Origin: an uncultured Dehalococcoidia bacterium
Lineage (GTDB): Bacteria > Chloroflexota > Dehalococcoidia > Lucifugimonadales > UBA3495
Length of the DNA stretch: 64,000 bases
Direction of reading: 5' to 3'
Assembly: GCA_958296445.1 (NCBI GenBank)
Contig: OY282565.1
Span: 2,715,570-2,779,569 of the forward strand
The notes beneath the pieces were generated by a model that saw only the letters and a list, made by a program, of their open reading frames with translations, was not told where the DNA came from and did no database searches. The position numbers and the translations under genes are program-made. This document shows positions 17,223 to 25,931 of this stretch, piece after piece (within the stretch, counting starts at the first letter, position 1; each line of letters opens with the position of its first letter).

Positions 17223-17627
17223 ATGCGCATGGTAGATATGAGCGACGTTATTGCCAAACTGGATGTCCGCACCAACGAAAATCGGATTCCTTGGAAAACC
17301 GCAGTGGGAGAATCGTCCTTCACAGCCAGGTTTGGAAATATGTCTGTGCTAATTTCTTGTTACGGTTCCGAACCATACAGTCCCATCACAATATCCGTGC
17401 TTAACGAAAAAGGAACCGTGCTGGACTACGCGGAATATGATGGAAAGGTCAACAAAGAGTACAAGAACCTGCCATCGTTATACCGTTCCGCAAAGCGCGT
17501 GGCCTTGGGCGCCGATGAAAAACTACAGGAACTGATGACCCTGCTGGACGACGCGCCCCCCGTTGCCAAGACGGAACCGGAAACGGCGCAGCAGAGGGCA
17601 GGCCGCCGCTTATTCAACCCGCGTTAG
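17223..17627 (+). CDS. Hypothetical protein
   Basis: 134 aa, soluble, mixed alpha/beta; features such as FTARFGNMSVLISCYGSEPY and SPITISVLNEKGTVLDYAEY look like a small beta-sandwich followed by a helix. No recognised family. AAGGAAAGGGATGCGC upstream provides a ribosome-binding site. It is paired with the membrane-anchored gene before it and its 3' end overlaps the convergent MmgE/PrpD gene by 18 bp. Confidence 0.55.
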   Translation: MRMVDMSDVIAKLDVRTNENRIPWKTAVGESSFTARFGNMSVLISCYGSEPYSPITISVLNEKGTVLDYAEYDGKVNKEYKNLPSLYRSAKRVALGADEKLQELMTLLDDAPPVAKTEPETAQQRAGRRLFNPR

Positions 17628-18989
17628 CCGCAGCAGTTGGTTGAGGTTGGGGGCTTGGTCTAGGCGCCATAAGGATTCTAGTAAGGCGTTTGTTTGGGGG
17701 GTGGGGAGGCGGGTGGCGGCTAGGGAGCGGAATTTGTTTTCTACTTCGGCGTCGGTTAGGGGGTTTTTGTAGTGGCCCTTGTGGTGGGCTACTTGGGATG
17801 AGTAGCGCTGGCCGGATGCGGTTACTACTTCTAGGTTGCAGAGCATTGCTTCGGGGGCGCGGCGGTTGGCTTCTTGCGATACCGAAACTTTTACTTTGCC
17901 TGCCAACTCTAGTAGGGGGCGGTCTGCCAGGAATTCGTCGTTGAAGTGGCGGCTTTGTACCTCGCCGTGAAGCAGGGCTACGGCTGCGGTGTAGGGCATT
18001 GAGTGGTCGGCGGTTTCGCGGTTGGCTGGGCGCCATTTTTCCGGGTCGCCAGCCATAATGTTTACTGCCGTTTGCAGGGTGGCGATGTTTATTTCGGAGA
18101 TGTCGCCGGGGATGCTTTCTTGCGGCATTTGCTCGCGGACGTCAAGGGCCGCTTGGGCCACGGTTTGGGAGTATTGGCCTAGGGGGAACCGCTTGATGCT
18201 GCATTCGGCAATCTTGAAGGGCTGGCCGTTGCTCTGGCCGCCGAATGGCTCCAGCTCGAAGGGACGCCCGGTTACGGCATGGAAGTAGCCACCGGCGCCT
18301 TCGTATACCGGCGAGGGGCCGGTGATGCCGCGCTGGGCCAGCATCACGGCGAACATAGCGTTGCGGGTGGCGTTGGCGTAGGCGCAGCCTTTCCACATAG
18401 ACACGTCGCCGATGCGGGTCTGGTACAGGGCTAGGTTGGAGGCGACGTTCAGGTTGAGGGCCTGGAGGGTCTGCTGTGGGGTTAGTTTGAGGGCTCTGGC
18501 CGCGGCGAGGGTGCTGGCCGCTCCGCCTACGGTTACGTGGTCGAAGCCTCTGGGCTTGATGTCTACGGCGTCGCACAGACGGCAAAAGATTTCGTAGGCC
18601 AGGACGGTGGCTAGGATAAAGCGTTTTCCGCTGCCGTCGGCGGCTTCGGTGGCCGACAGGGCGGCGGCGATGCTGTCGCTGGGGTGGCCCGATTCGTTGC
18701 TGGTGTAGCCGTCGTTGAAGTCCAGATAGCGAATCATTACGCCGTTGGCGAAGGCGGCCTGCTCTAGGCCGGTCTGCTGGCCGCTGCCTAGCACGGTGAC
18801 CGGGTTGGTACTGGTGACGGCCCCGGCCAGTTCCCGGGCTACCCGGGCCGGCTCGCTGCCGTAGCCGCCTAGGGCGCAACCGATGGAGTCGATGATCAAG
18901 CGCTTGGCTAGGTGGACGGTTTCGGGGGGCAGATCGTCGTAGCGGAGGGATGTTGCGTAGGCGGTTAGCGTTTCGGCTAGGGTTGGCAT
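17610..18989 (-). CDS. MmgE/PrpD family protein
   Basis: About 459 aa. MmgE/PrpD proteins include 2-methylcitrate dehydratase and iminodisuccinate epimerase; here the substrate is unknown. Visible: LIIDSIGCALGGYGS near residue 30, RYLDFNDGYTSNESGHPSD near 88 (substrate-site Asp/His), GGAASTLAAARALKL, and KRFPLGQYSQT. ATG 18989 was chosen over an upstream extension of low complexity. It neighbours a luciferase-like monooxygenase on the same strand, 290 bp away, so both may serve a catabolic path, but they are not clearly cotranscribed. Confidence 0.88.
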   Translation of the reverse strand: MPTLAETLTAYATSLRYDDLPPETVHLAKRLIIDSIGCALGGYGSEPARVARELAGAVTSTNPVTVLGSGQQTGLEQAAFANGVMIRYLDFNDGYTSNESGHPSDSIAAALSATEAADGSGKRFILATVLAYEIFCRLCDAVDIKPRGFDHVTVGGAASTLAAARALKLTPQQTLQALNLNVASNLALYQTRIGDVSMWKGCAYANATRNAMFAVMLAQRGITGPSPVYEGAGGYFHAVTGRPFELEPFGGQSNGQPFKIAECSIKRFPLGQYSQTVAQAALDVREQMPQESIPGDISEINIATLQTAVNIMAGDPEKWRPANRETADHSMPYTAAVALLHGEVQSRHFNDEFLADRPLLELAGKVKVSVSQEANRRAPEAMLCNLEVVTASGQRYSSQVAHHKGHYKNPLTDAEVENKFRSLAATRLPTPQTNALLESLWRLDQAPNLNQLLRLTRVE

Positions 18990-19130
18990 AGTGTTGCTTC
19001 TCCGTTTGATTTGGCCCGACGTTTTCGGGGTTGGTGGGGAGATAGTATCGTCGGGGGCGGAGTTGTGCGCCCTGAATCCATTAGGCAGGGGTTTGGGCGG
19101 GGTTCGGGGATGTTTTGTCGGCACCGGGCA

Positions 19131-19150
19131 GGGCGCACGGCTGTGCGCCC
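19131..19150. repeat. Perfect hairpin GGGCGCAC-GGCT-GTGCGCCC
   Basis: Eight-base-pair perfect inverted repeat with a 4-nt loop, followed by CTACGGGGG. This small hairpin type is common as a dispersed repeat in GC-rich bacteria. No T-run follows in either direction, so it is not called a terminator. Confidence 0.7.
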
Positions 19151-19160
19151 CTACGGGGGT

Positions 19161-19252
19161 GGTTGTTCGGTTATTTACCGGGCGGGGCGCGGTTGTTCCG
19201 TTATTTACCGGGCGGGGGCGCGGTTGTTCCGTTATTTACCGGGCAGGGGGTA
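19161..19252. repeat. Three copies of a ~30-bp tandem repeat
   Basis: GGTTGTTCSGTTATTTACCG followed by GGCGGGG-type spacer starts at 19161, 19191 and 19222. It lies in the gap between the MmgE/PrpD gene and the end of the convergent-side LLM gene and encodes nothing recognisable. Confidence 0.85.
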
Positions 19253-19279
19253 TGGTTGGGCGTTCCGGCGGGGCGGGGG

Positions 19280-20320
19280 TTAGGTGAAGGCTGGCATTAC
19301 TTCTTGGGCGAATAGTTGCATGGATTTTAGGACTTTGGGTTGGGGGATTCCGCCGAAGGAGAAGTTGCAGCCGAAGCGGTTTATGCCGGCGTCTTGGAGA
19401 GCGCGGATTTTGGCGATGCATTGTTGGGGGTTGCCGATGAAGGCGCGGTTCTGGAACAGGTATTCGTAGGATGGGGGCAGCTCGGTGCGGGTTTGGCGGA
19501 AATCGTCTAGGCGGTCGTAGACTTCGCTGCCTTGGGAATAGGTGCGGCGCCACTGGTTTACGTCGAGCGTCCAGTTGAGGGCGGCTTCGGTGTCGCGGCG
19601 GGCTTGGGCTTCGGTGTCGGCTACGTAGAAGTAGCGGAAAAAGGGGATGCCGCCGATGTCCATAGGTTTGCCTGCTTGGGCGGCGCCATTGACTAGGGCG
19701 CGGCACAGCTCTAGGCCGTCGCCAGTGTCCAGGACTACGCCGATGATGCCGGAGTGTCCGCTGGCGGCGGCGAAGTCTTGGGTTTCGCGGGTGCGAGTGG
19801 CGGCGATGAACATAGGCGGGTGGGGCTGTTGCACCGGCGGCGGGACTAGGTTGGCCTTTTCGACGCGGTAGTATTGTCCTTCGTAGGTGAAGTTCCGCGT
19901 TGTCCAGAGTCCCTTGATGATATGGATGGATTCTTGAAAGCGACCTTGGCTTTCTGCGCTGTCTACGCTGTATCCGGTATATTCGTAACCTGCGGTGCCG
20001 CGGCCAAAGCCGCAGTCCAGCCGTCCGTTGCTGAGGAGATCCAGGGTGGCGGTGTCTTCGGCCAGCTTAACCGGATGGTGAAGGGGGGGTATGATGACGG
20101 CGGTTCCCAAGCGCAGGGTGGTGGTGCGGGCGGCGATGTTGGCGAGCAGCATCAGCGACGCCGACCCTAGCCCGTAGCGGGAGAAGTGATGCTCGGCGAG
20201 CCAGCCGCTCTCAAAGCCTAACTGCTCGCCAACGCAAAATTCCTCGGTGATGTTGTCCACCACTTGGCGGGGCGCGGCGTCTTCGGGCCAGGGGACGTGG
20301 GAGAACAAGGCGAATTTCAT
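19280..20320 (-). CDS. LLM-class flavin-dependent oxidoreductase
   Basis: Bacterial luciferase-like (F420 or FMN-dependent) monooxygenase, 346 aa. Features: FESGWLAEHHFSRYG near residue 40, RLGTAVIIPPLHHPVKLAED near 75, GRLDCGFGRGTAGYE near 105, and FRYFYVADTEAQAR. ATG 20320 chosen; an upstream open stretch is low-complexity. Such genes are abundant in Dehalococcoidia/SAR202 and act on varied organic compounds. Substrate not deducible. Confidence 0.9.
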   Translation of the reverse strand: MKFALFSHVPWPEDAAPRQVVDNITEEFCVGEQLGFESGWLAEHHFSRYGLGSASLMLLANIAARTTTLRLGTAVIIPPLHHPVKLAEDTATLDLLSNGRLDCGFGRGTAGYEYTGYSVDSAESQGRFQESIHIIKGLWTTRNFTYEGQYYRVEKANLVPPPVQQPHPPMFIAATRTRETQDFAAASGHSGIIGVVLDTGDGLELCRALVNGAAQAGKPMDIGGIPFFRYFYVADTEAQARRDTEAALNWTLDVNQWRRTYSQGSEVYDRLDDFRQTRTELPPSYEYLFQNRAFIGNPQQCIAKIRALQDAGINRFGCNFSFGGIPQPKVLKSMQLFAQEVMPAFT

Positions 20321-20480
20321 AGCGGCGTCCGGGTGTTTGGGATGGGGGGCGCGGGGGTTGGGGGGAACGGACGGCCCATTATTCCATATATTGCTTGTTG
20401 GCGCTACCGGCGGGGCGGGGGTTTGGGTTCTTGGGGTGCTATAATCGGGGTAATTCCGGTTTGGGGTTAGGGGTGGCGGT

Positions 20481-21488
20481 TTGGCTGCGTTTGTGGTGTT
20501 TGGGGATAGCTTTCTGGTGCGGCGGCGGGTGGCGGCGGTGGAGGCGGAGTATGGGGCGGATGCGCTGCTGGACGCCAACCGGCACCGGATGCAGGGCGGG
20601 CAGCTAAATCCGGCGGAGCTGGTGGGGGTGTGCCAGGCTTTGCCGTTTATGGACCCGCTGCGGCTGGTGGTGGTTGATGGGCTGCTGGCGACGGCTGAAT
20701 CGCGTTCCGGCGGCGGGGGCGGCGGACGGGGGCGCGGGCGGCGCGGCGGCGGCTCGCCCGATGGCTGGCAGGCTCTGGCCGATGCCGTGCCGCAGATGCC
20801 GGATACTACGCTTTTGTTGCTGGTGGACGGGGCGTTGGCAGCCAGCAATCCGTTGCTGCGGCAGCTTCGGCCGGTTTGTAGTGTGGAGGAGCATACGGCT
20901 CCCCGGGGCGAACAGTTGGCCCGCTGGATTAAGCAGACGGCGGAGGCCAAAGGCGCGGCGGTTAGTCCTACGGCCATCCGCTCGCTGGCCGACTTGGTGG
21001 GGGGCGATTTGTGGACGCTGGATCAGGAGCTGGAGAAGCTGTCGCTGTATGCCGCCGGACGGGAGATTGGCGAGGGGGATGTGCGGCTGATGGTGTCGCA
21101 GGTGCGGGAGGCGAGCATTTTCGAGGCGGTGGACGCGATGATTGACGGCCGCCCTGAGGCGGCGCTGCGGCTGCTGGCGCAACTGCGGGACGACGGGCGG
21201 GAACCGCTGTATATCATCGCTATGGTGGAGCGGCAACTGCGGCTGCTGGCCTTGGCCCGCGACGCTATGGATCGCCGGTTGCCCGCCGACGATATGAAGC
21301 GGGCGCTGGGGACGTCGTCGGATTTCGTGGTGCGCAAGACCACCGGGCAGGCCCGTCGCCACACTCGGCAAGATATTGCCTGGCGTTATGACCGTCTGCT
21401 GGAGGCGGATCTGGCGATTAAGCAGGGGCGGCTGGATCCCGATTTGGCGCTGGAGCTGCTGGTGGGGGAGGCGGCGCCGCGGCGGTAG
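20481..21488 (+). CDS. holA: DNA polymerase III subunit delta
   Basis: Clamp-loader subunit that opens the beta sliding clamp. 335 aa with the three-domain HolA pattern: N-terminal AAA-like fold (FGDSFLVRRRVAAVE), AAVSPTAIRSLADLVGGDLWTLDQELEKLSLY in the middle, and a C-terminal helical domain (ASIFEAVDAMIDGR ... PLYIIAMVERQLRLL). A Gly/Arg linker (about residues 75-90) is unusual. TTG start at 20481. Isolated between genes on the opposite strand. Confidence 0.9.
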   Translation: MAAFVVFGDSFLVRRRVAAVEAEYGADALLDANRHRMQGGQLNPAELVGVCQALPFMDPLRLVVVDGLLATAESRSGGGGGGRGRGRRGGGSPDGWQALADAVPQMPDTTLLLLVDGALAASNPLLRQLRPVCSVEEHTAPRGEQLARWIKQTAEAKGAAVSPTAIRSLADLVGGDLWTLDQELEKLSLYAAGREIGEGDVRLMVSQVREASIFEAVDAMIDGRPEAALRLLAQLRDDGREPLYIIAMVERQLRLLALARDAMDRRLPADDMKRALGTSSDFVVRKTTGQARRHTRQDIAWRYDRLLEADLAIKQGRLDPDLALELLVGEAAPRR

Positions 21489-21498
21489 GGTGGCTCGG

Positions 21499-22380
21499 TT
21501 AGTGCTGTTCTAGGGGGGCGAGTTTGTCGCGGAGGGTGGTCTCGAAGGTATCGCGGGGGATTGTTCTGGCGGCCAGCAGCTTGTCCGTTGAGGTTTCCAG
21601 GGTCAAGACTTCCCAATGGCCTCTCTTTAACCGGAAAGACCCGGTATCACCGTCCCACGACAATTCCGGGACAAGCCATATTATATCGCCGTCATTTATG
21701 TCTTGACTTGGGGCTGGGCTTGGGCCGCTGATAGAGGCAAAAAATGACTGGTCTACTGCCACGGCAATTTTTGAGTTCCAGCGCCGGACTGTGGGGGCTT
21801 TAACTTGAAGTTGAGGCATTAGTCTTTTGGCGCTTGATGAACGCCAGTCAGGGCGGCGGACATAGTCCGGGTATGGAGGGGTTGGGTTATCATCACCGGC
21901 GAGAATGTTGAATTGGGTTGACATACCGGGGCCGGAGAAATAGACGGCCTGAATTTCCAGCCCATACCACTCTAGGCGATTCCCTACCGTTCTGGCTACT
22001 ACTAGGTCGATCTTTCCGGCGGGTTTGTTGGTGGCGATGCTTTGCATAAAAGGGATTTCCCGGGCGAGCATTGCCTCGTCGGGCGAAAATCCAACGATGT
22101 CGGCCAGCCATCGGACGGGCAGATAGTCTTGCTCCAGCCGGGTCGGGCAAGTAATGGCCGGTGGGCCGGACACGGCCCCAATGCGGCCATTTTCTCCCTC
22201 GTCATAAAGCTGTATCGAGCAAACTCCGCCTGCCTTGGAACAAGCCGGGTTTCCCGGCTTGAAGGGACACGGCAACGCTTGGGCTTGCCCGGACGCAGAC
22301 GCAGCCATTTCCATCCGCTCTTTGGGAGAAAGGGCGGTTAGGGGTTTGCCGAACCATTCAGCGATGCCATAGCGGGGCAT
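21499..22380 (-). CDS. NotI-family type II restriction endonuclease
   Basis: 293 aa resembling the NotI family, which uses a PD-(D/E)xK nuclease core and a four-Cys iron site. C38 (in CPF), C47, C54 (GGVCS) and C78 (CPTR) match the spacing of the NotI metal site, and the core has D125 (KIDLVVAR) and E142-x-Q144 (YGLEIQAVYFSG), the D...ExQ arrangement of NotI. It lies just after a DNA adenine methyltransferase gene on the same strand, so a complete restriction-modification pair is likely. Target sequence unknown. Confidence 0.88.
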   Translation of the reverse strand: MPRYGIAEWFGKPLTALSPKERMEMAASASGQAQALPCPFKPGNPACSKAGGVCSIQLYDEGENGRIGAVSGPPAITCPTRLEQDYLPVRWLADIVGFSPDEAMLAREIPFMQSIATNKPAGKIDLVVARTVGNRLEWYGLEIQAVYFSGPGMSTQFNILAGDDNPTPPYPDYVRRPDWRSSSAKRLMPQLQVKAPTVRRWNSKIAVAVDQSFFASISGPSPAPSQDINDGDIIWLVPELSWDGDTGSFRLKRGHWEVLTLETSTDKLLAARTIPRDTFETTLRDKLAPLEQH

Positions 22381-22408
22381 ATTGGGGCCACCTTAGACGG
22401 AGCGAAAT

Positions 22409-23302
22409 TCAGAACACCGGGCGCCGGGTAATCACCAGTTCCCAGATTTGGGCGTGGTGAGTGTTTTTCATATTTACCCGTTTGGCGTGAAAGTTATGCT
22501 TCCGGGTCAAGTCTAGAATTTCCGGGGAATGGTCGTAGGTCATCAAGAAGTCGGCTTCACTTTGGGCCAGCCGCTGGAAAAGGCCGGGATGGTCTAGGCC
22601 GTTGTGGTTATAGAGGCGCTTGCCGGCCTGTTTGCCGGCGGCGGTGTAGGGCGGGTCTACGAATATGGCGGTTGGGGTGGGGGCGTTTCTTGGCGGGGGC
22701 AATTGCTCTATTATTTCCAGCCCGTCGGTCTGGCGGAAGTCAATCCGGTGGGCGTGCTTTGCGATGGCGCGGATGCGGCGGGATATGGTTTCGGGATACC
22801 AGCGGGAGGCTACGCCCTTTCCGGCTTCGCCGATGCGGGGCAGCGATGCGCCGTGGGCCAGGATGCCGCCCCGGCGGGTGCGGTTAAGCACCAGAGTGCG
22901 GAATCCGCGCGACACGACATCGCCGGGAGCGCTCTCGTGGAGCCGCTCGATGCCCTCACGGGTGGGGTTAAAACGTTGAATGCGGTCAATCAGTTCGTCG
23001 CTGTGGCACAGGGCGGCTTGCCAGAACGCCGCTACGTCGCGGTCAATTTCCGACAGCAGGGAGCGTCCCGCCAATCCTTCCATAACCGCCGTTAGGGATA
23101 CGATGGCCCCGCCGGCGAATGGCTCGACCAGCAGGCCGGGCTTGGGCGTCATACCGGAAAGCCAGGCTCTTATGTGAGGGATGAGCCAGGTCTTGCCGCC
23201 GGGGTAGCGCAACGGGCTTCGCTGAGGGACGGTCGCCACGTTTACCGCCGGAATGGGCGAGATGGGAACCTGTTCTAGGGTGGTGTCCGGTTCGCCAAGC
23301 AT
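22409..23302 (-). CDS. D12-class DNA adenine-N6 methyltransferase (Dam-like)
   Basis: About 297 aa from ATG 23302. SPLRYPGGKTWLIPHIRAWL and VEPFAGGAIVSLTA form the SAM-binding motif I region; AIFVDPPYTAAGKQAGK has the DPPY catalytic motif of N6-adenine methylases; the C-terminus (MKNTHHAQIWELVITRR) is typical of the D12/Dam group. Upstream of and on the same strand as the NotI-like nuclease (28 bp gap), it should protect host DNA from it. This predicts an adenine in the recognition site, unlike NotI itself. Confidence 0.92.
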   Translation of the reverse strand: MLGEPDTTLEQVPISPIPAVNVATVPQRSPLRYPGGKTWLIPHIRAWLSGMTPKPGLLVEPFAGGAIVSLTAVMEGLAGRSLLSEIDRDVAAFWQAALCHSDELIDRIQRFNPTREGIERLHESAPGDVVSRGFRTLVLNRTRRGGILAHGASLPRIGEAGKGVASRWYPETISRRIRAIAKHAHRIDFRQTDGLEIIEQLPPPRNAPTPTAIFVDPPYTAAGKQAGKRLYNHNGLDHPGLFQRLAQSEADFLMTYDHSPEILDLTRKHNFHAKRVNMKNTHHAQIWELVITRRPVF

Positions 23303-23573
23303 AAGTGTTCGCCGTTCTCCCCTTTCGCGGCCGGTTAGGATTGCCGCCAATACGATACGGCCGGGGATGCAGGGGCGCAATGGCCGGGTGTCATCATTTC
23401 GGGGATTATGGGCTGCTCAGGAGGGGGCGCGACGGGTGGCCGGCGATTTTGGGGTTGTTGTTGGGCGGATGCGGGGTGTTGGAATCCGGCGGGATGGCCC
23501 GGCGGGGTGGCGGGGTTCGTGCTACAATTTCTTGGCGCATCCTGAAAGGGGAGAATGCGACTGGAGGGCCGAG

Positions 23574-24287
23574 ATGACTAGCGTTAAACCCGTTGCCGTA
23601 GGAACGGCTCTTTTTCGTTTGCCGGACCCGCCGGAGCGGGGGCAGGACGAGAAAATGACTAACTATGTCCACGTTTTTGACCGGGGACAGCCGGAGAATA
23701 TCCGGCAATACTTGGGCGACCGGGAAACCACCATTATTGGGGCCGAGCTGTACATCACCCTGGCACCCGGGGACGATACTATAACCCGGCGGCGGCCGGA
23801 TTTGCTGGTTGCCCGGAATGTTAGCCCGGAGATGTATCGGGCGGATAACGGGTACATAGTTTCGCGGCAGGGTAAGGCCCCGGACTTTGTGCTGGAGGTG
23901 GCGTCACGTAGCACCGGGGTGACGGATACCGGGGCGAAACGCGATGATTACGAGAAGCTGGGCGTCGCCGAATACTGGCGGTTTGACGAGACGGGGCGCT
24001 GGCACGGAACCCGTTTGGCCGGTGACCGTTTGGTTGATGGGCGGTTTCAGCCTATTGCCATTGAATCGGTTGAGGGCAATGCTTTGCAAGGATACAGCCG
24101 TAGCCTGGACTTGATATTGCGCTGGCAGGACGGGGGGCTGCTGTGGATTAACCCGCGAACCGGGCGGCATATCTCTACCTATGATGATGTGCGGGGGGAG
24201 CTGGATCGGGAAAGGGAGGAGCGAATCCGGGCGGAAGGGCGAGTTCGGGAACTGGAGGGGGAGATTGAGCGGCTGAAAGGGGGGTGA
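23574..24287 (+). CDS. Uma2-family (DUF820) nuclease-fold protein, copy 1
   Basis: 237 aa. Uma2 proteins share the PD-(D/E)xK nuclease fold; role unknown, often multicopy. Core: RRRPDLLVARNVS near residue 75 (Asp), APDFVLEVASRSTG near 105 (Glu), then DDYEKLGVAEYWRFD, the standard Uma2 end. The last ~35 residues form a charged coiled coil (DREREERIRAEGRVRELEGE). Start ATG 23574 with GGAGGG upstream. Nearly identical to the next copy at 24765, 1191 bp away. Confidence 0.88.
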   Translation: MTSVKPVAVGTALFRLPDPPERGQDEKMTNYVHVFDRGQPENIRQYLGDRETTIIGAELYITLAPGDDTITRRRPDLLVARNVSPEMYRADNGYIVSRQGKAPDFVLEVASRSTGVTDTGAKRDDYEKLGVAEYWRFDETGRWHGTRLAGDRLVDGRFQPIAIESVEGNALQGYSRSLDLILRWQDGGLLWINPRTGRHISTYDDVRGELDREREERIRAEGRVRELEGEIERLKGG

Positions 24288-24456
24288 ACCGGCGGCGCGG
24301 ACACGTGCCTGGGTGGGGGTTGGCTTTGTTCTATCGGTTACGCAGGGAACCCTGTCTTTCTATAGACAGCCGCAGTCCGCTGGTAGGCGATAAACTTGCG
24401 ATGGTTTGGTGTAGGTTAAAGCCGGGGTGGTGTCCGGTTCGTCAAGCATAAGTATT

Positions 24457-24591
24457 GAGGAAATTGCGAAATTTCGCTTTGTTGCCCTGAGCTAAGGGAA
24501 GGTTCTTGGCGGCCAAGGCGGGATTCTTCGCTTTGCTCAGAATGACAGCCGTTTAGAATGACAGACGGGGAAGTAGTTTCGCAATTTTCTC
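24457..24591. repeat. Dispersed palindromic element, family A
   Basis: Begins GAGGAAATTGCGAAATTTCGC and ends GCAATTTTCTC, the inverted ends of family A. Inside are CTGAGCTAAGGGAAGG and GGATTCTTCGCTTTGCTCAG (partly complementary arms) and AATGACAG units. The adjoining 24288-24456 is non-coding and includes at 24427-24452 a ~25-bp copy of the 5' end of the adenine methylase gene, left from the duplication that made the two Uma2 genes. Confidence 0.8.
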
Positions 24592-24764
24592 ATTCTACGG
24601 GCGGCAACGTTAATACGATTCGGAATACCCATACCTGGCACTCACCCGGAACCAGGAAATCCGGCTGCCTTACGCCGCGCCGGGACGGCCCGGCGGGGTG
24701 GCGGGGTTCGTGCTACAATTTCTTGGCGCATCCTGAAAGGCTGGAATGCGACTGGAGGGCCGAG

Positions 24765-25499
24765 ATGACTAGCGTTAAACCCGTTGCCGTAGGAACGGCT
24801 CTTTTTCGTTTGCCGGACCCGCCGGAGCGGGGCCAGGACGAGAAAATGACTAACTATGTCCACGTTTTTGACCGGGGACACCCGGAGAATATCCGGCAAT
24901 ACTTGGGCGACCGGGAAACCACCATTATTGGGGCCGAGCTGTACATCACCCTGGCACCCGGGGACGATACTATAACCCGGCGGCGGCCGGATTTGCTGGT
25001 TGCCCGGAATGTTAGCCCGGAGATGTATCGGGAGGATAACGGGTACATAGTTTCGCGGCAGGGTAAGGCCCCGGACTTTGTGCTGGAGGTGGCGTCACGT
25101 AGCACCGGGGGGGTGGATACCGGGGCGAAACGCGATGATTATGAGAAGCTGGGCGTCGCCGAGTACTGGCGGTTTGACGAAACGGGGCGCTGGCACGGAA
25201 CCCGTTTGACCGGTGACCGTTTGGTTGATGGGCGGTTTCAGTCTGTTGTTATTGAATCGGTTGAGGGCAATGCTTTGCAAGGATATAGCCGTAGCCTGGA
25301 CTTGATATTGCGCTGGCAGGACGGGGGGTTGTTGTGGATTAATCCGCGAACCGGGCGGCATATTTCTACCTACGATGATGTGCGGGAGGAGCTGAATCGG
25401 GAAAGGGAAGCATTGGCCCGGGAAAGGGAGGAGCGAATCCGGGCGGAAGGGCGAGTTCGGGAACTGGAGGGGGAGATCGAGCGGCTGAAAGGGGGGTGA
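24765..25499 (+). CDS. Uma2-family (DUF820) nuclease-fold protein, copy 2
   Basis: 244 aa, differing from copy 1 at only a handful of residues plus one extra heptad (EALAREREERIR) in the C-terminal coiled coil. RRRPDLLVARNVS and APDFVLEVASRSTGG retained. Duplicated with ~80 bp of upstream and ~60 bp of downstream flank. Same strand, no gene between. Function unknown; the proximity to a restriction-modification pair may be chance. Confidence 0.88.
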   Translation: MTSVKPVAVGTALFRLPDPPERGQDEKMTNYVHVFDRGHPENIRQYLGDRETTIIGAELYITLAPGDDTITRRRPDLLVARNVSPEMYREDNGYIVSRQGKAPDFVLEVASRSTGGVDTGAKRDDYEKLGVAEYWRFDETGRWHGTRLTGDRLVDGRFQSVVIESVEGNALQGYSRSLDLILRWQDGGLLWINPRTGRHISTYDDVREELNREREALAREREERIRAEGRVRELEGEIERLKGG

Positions 25500-25579
25500 C
25501 TGCGGCGGCGGGGACACGTCTCTGGCTGGGGGTTGGCTTTGTTCTGCTATCGGCTGTATAGGGAATCTTGCCTTTTTAT

Positions 25580-25754
25580 GAGAAAGTTGCGAAATTTCGC
25601 GTTGTTGTCCTGAGCTAAGGGAAGGTTCTTGGCGGCCAAGGTGGGATTCTTCGCTTTGCTCAGAATGACAGACAGTTGCTTAGAATGACAGACAGTTGCT
25701 TGGAATGACAGCCGTTTAGAATGATAGACGGGGAAGTAATTTCGCAATTTTCTC
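25580..25754. repeat. Dispersed palindromic element, family A
   Basis: Ends GAGAAAGTTGCGAAATTTCGC and AATTTCGCAATTTTCTC form inverted terminal repeats. The interior has four AATGACAGACAGTTGCTT-type units, more than in other copies. Fills the gap after the second Uma2 gene together with the next copy. Confidence 0.82.
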
Positions 25755-25772
25755 AAGCATCCCTCGTTCTGC

Positions 25773-25905
25773 GAGAAAATTGCGAAATTTCGCTTTGTTG
25801 CCTTGAGCGAAGGGAAGGTTCTTGTCGCCCAAGGTGGGATTCTTCGCTTTGCTCAGAATGACAGGGGCGCTTAGAATGGCAGACGGGGCGCCTAGAATGA
25901 CGGGT
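25773..25905. repeat. Dispersed palindromic element, family A (right end missing)
   Basis: Starts GAGAAAATTGCGAAATTTCGC only 19 bp after the previous copy ends, with the usual core and AATGACAG units, but lacks the right terminal repeat. It abuts the 3' end of the ABC transporter ATPase gene. Confidence 0.78.
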
Positions 25906-25931
25906 TGGGGGTGTGGCGTGGGGGGTTGGGG

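Noticed and set aside
19131..19150. Rho-independent terminator
   Set aside because: Good stem but no T-run in either direction; matches a widespread small repeat.
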